DNA of 64,000 bases. Origin: Ryuthela nishihirai (Eukaryota; Arthropoda; Arachnida; Araneae; Heptathelidae). Below the pieces are notes generated by a model. It ran no database searches. It saw only the letters and a program-made list of their open reading frames with translations, and was not told the origin of the DNA. The position numbers and the translations under genes were made by a program. The stretch's first letter is position 1; each line of letters opens with the position of its first letter. Location: the NCBI GenBank assembly GCA_038380435.1, contig JAWZYU010000007.1, positions 25,399,001 through 25,463,000 of the forward strand. The letters run 5' to 3'. Positions 63,727 to 64,000 of this stretch are shown in pieces.

Positions 63727-64000
63727 TGGGTTGGGTTGGGTTGTTTTACCTCTGAGCGGCACTTTTTTTGCACACCATGGGCTAAATGGCCAGGCCACAT
63801 GGACCCCGAAGGCTCAGAGAAGGTTGGGGGAGGGGACCCACTGGAACAGCTGTTGGGAGACAGATGGTAGTCTCCCGTCAAGGCCATCCAGCGTGTTCTT
63901 TAACGTGCACAGGGTATGGCTCTCCCGCACACGGGGCCACGGCACATCCGACGGACGGCGGCCTTTCCAAGCCCATCAGTGTCCCCTACTGACCATGGGC
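63727..64000 (-). mobile_element. SINE-A copy, continues past the window
   Basis: The reverse copy begins with an expanded tail (GGGTTGGGTTGGGTTG, three units) and proceeds through the body. A short deletion removed the bases between CACGG and CACATCCGACGG near 63943. The head lies beyond 64000. Confidence 0.92.

Noticed and set aside
9593..63992. Recurrent ~87-codon open frame (CFTSERHFFAHHGLNGQVTW...) in many places
   Set aside because: It is the antisense reading of the SINE-A body. It appears in every little-diverged copy, breaks freely in diverged ones, and has no start-site or codon conservation beyond the repeat itself.

Overview
This window is a repeat-dense, AT-rich piece of an animal genome, most likely an invertebrate and perhaps an arthropod. 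I recognise no host gene, rRNA or functional tRNA. Nearly everything identifiable is a transposable element or its remains. The animal assignment rests on the mix of element classes: tRNA-derived SINEs, RTE-, CR1/Jockey- and RNase H-type LINEs, mariner, Tc1, pogo/Tigger and hAT DNA transposons, and a Polinton/Maverick-like element with a chromodomain integrase. I cannot name the species.

Layout. 1-5 kb: unannotated DNA with a GT-rich tract, a 600-bp foldback and a duplicated 3.3-4.7 kb tract. 5-13 kb: several copies of a ~390-bp SINE (SINE-A here), a hAT-type MITE carrying two later insertions, and an exactly palindromic 214-bp element. 13.1-17.45 kb: a nearly full-length LINE (PHD-finger ORF1, then endonuclease-RT) lying between diverged copies of a ~500-bp repeat. 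18-32 kb: nested SINEs, two mariner pseudogenes, a hairpin element, and RT and RNase H fragments. 33.0-36.3 and 54.6-55.8 kb: three copies of what looks like an unnamed element family (element F), each a ~250-bp palindrome joined to a body of ~160-bp subrepeats. 43.5-49.3 kb: a three-layer nest in which a nearly intact RTE-type LINE sits inside a minus-strand LINE that itself sits inside an older RTE copy. 51.2-54.0 kb: a pogo/Tigger element. 57.2-58.6 kb: Tc1 and RNase H-LINE remnants. 58.6-63.7 kb: a decayed Polinton/adintovirus-like cluster cut on its right by a SINE.

The elements interact. SINE-A has about 22 recognisable insertions, many with 10-14 bp target-site duplications (TSDs), and its head resembles elongator tRNA-Met. 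SINE-B (~210 bp, another tRNA-like head) has inserted into hAT, Jockey and element-F DNA. The most informative structure is a mariner/RTE junction found at two places 24 kb apart (24392-24517 and 48311-48436). It points to a chimeric RTE-ended transcript that was reverse-transcribed and joined to an RTE body by template switching.

Limits: boundaries were read by eye. Family names come from motifs and memory, not from searches. All element ORFs except short ones carry stops or frameshifts, so I expect little here to encode a working protein.
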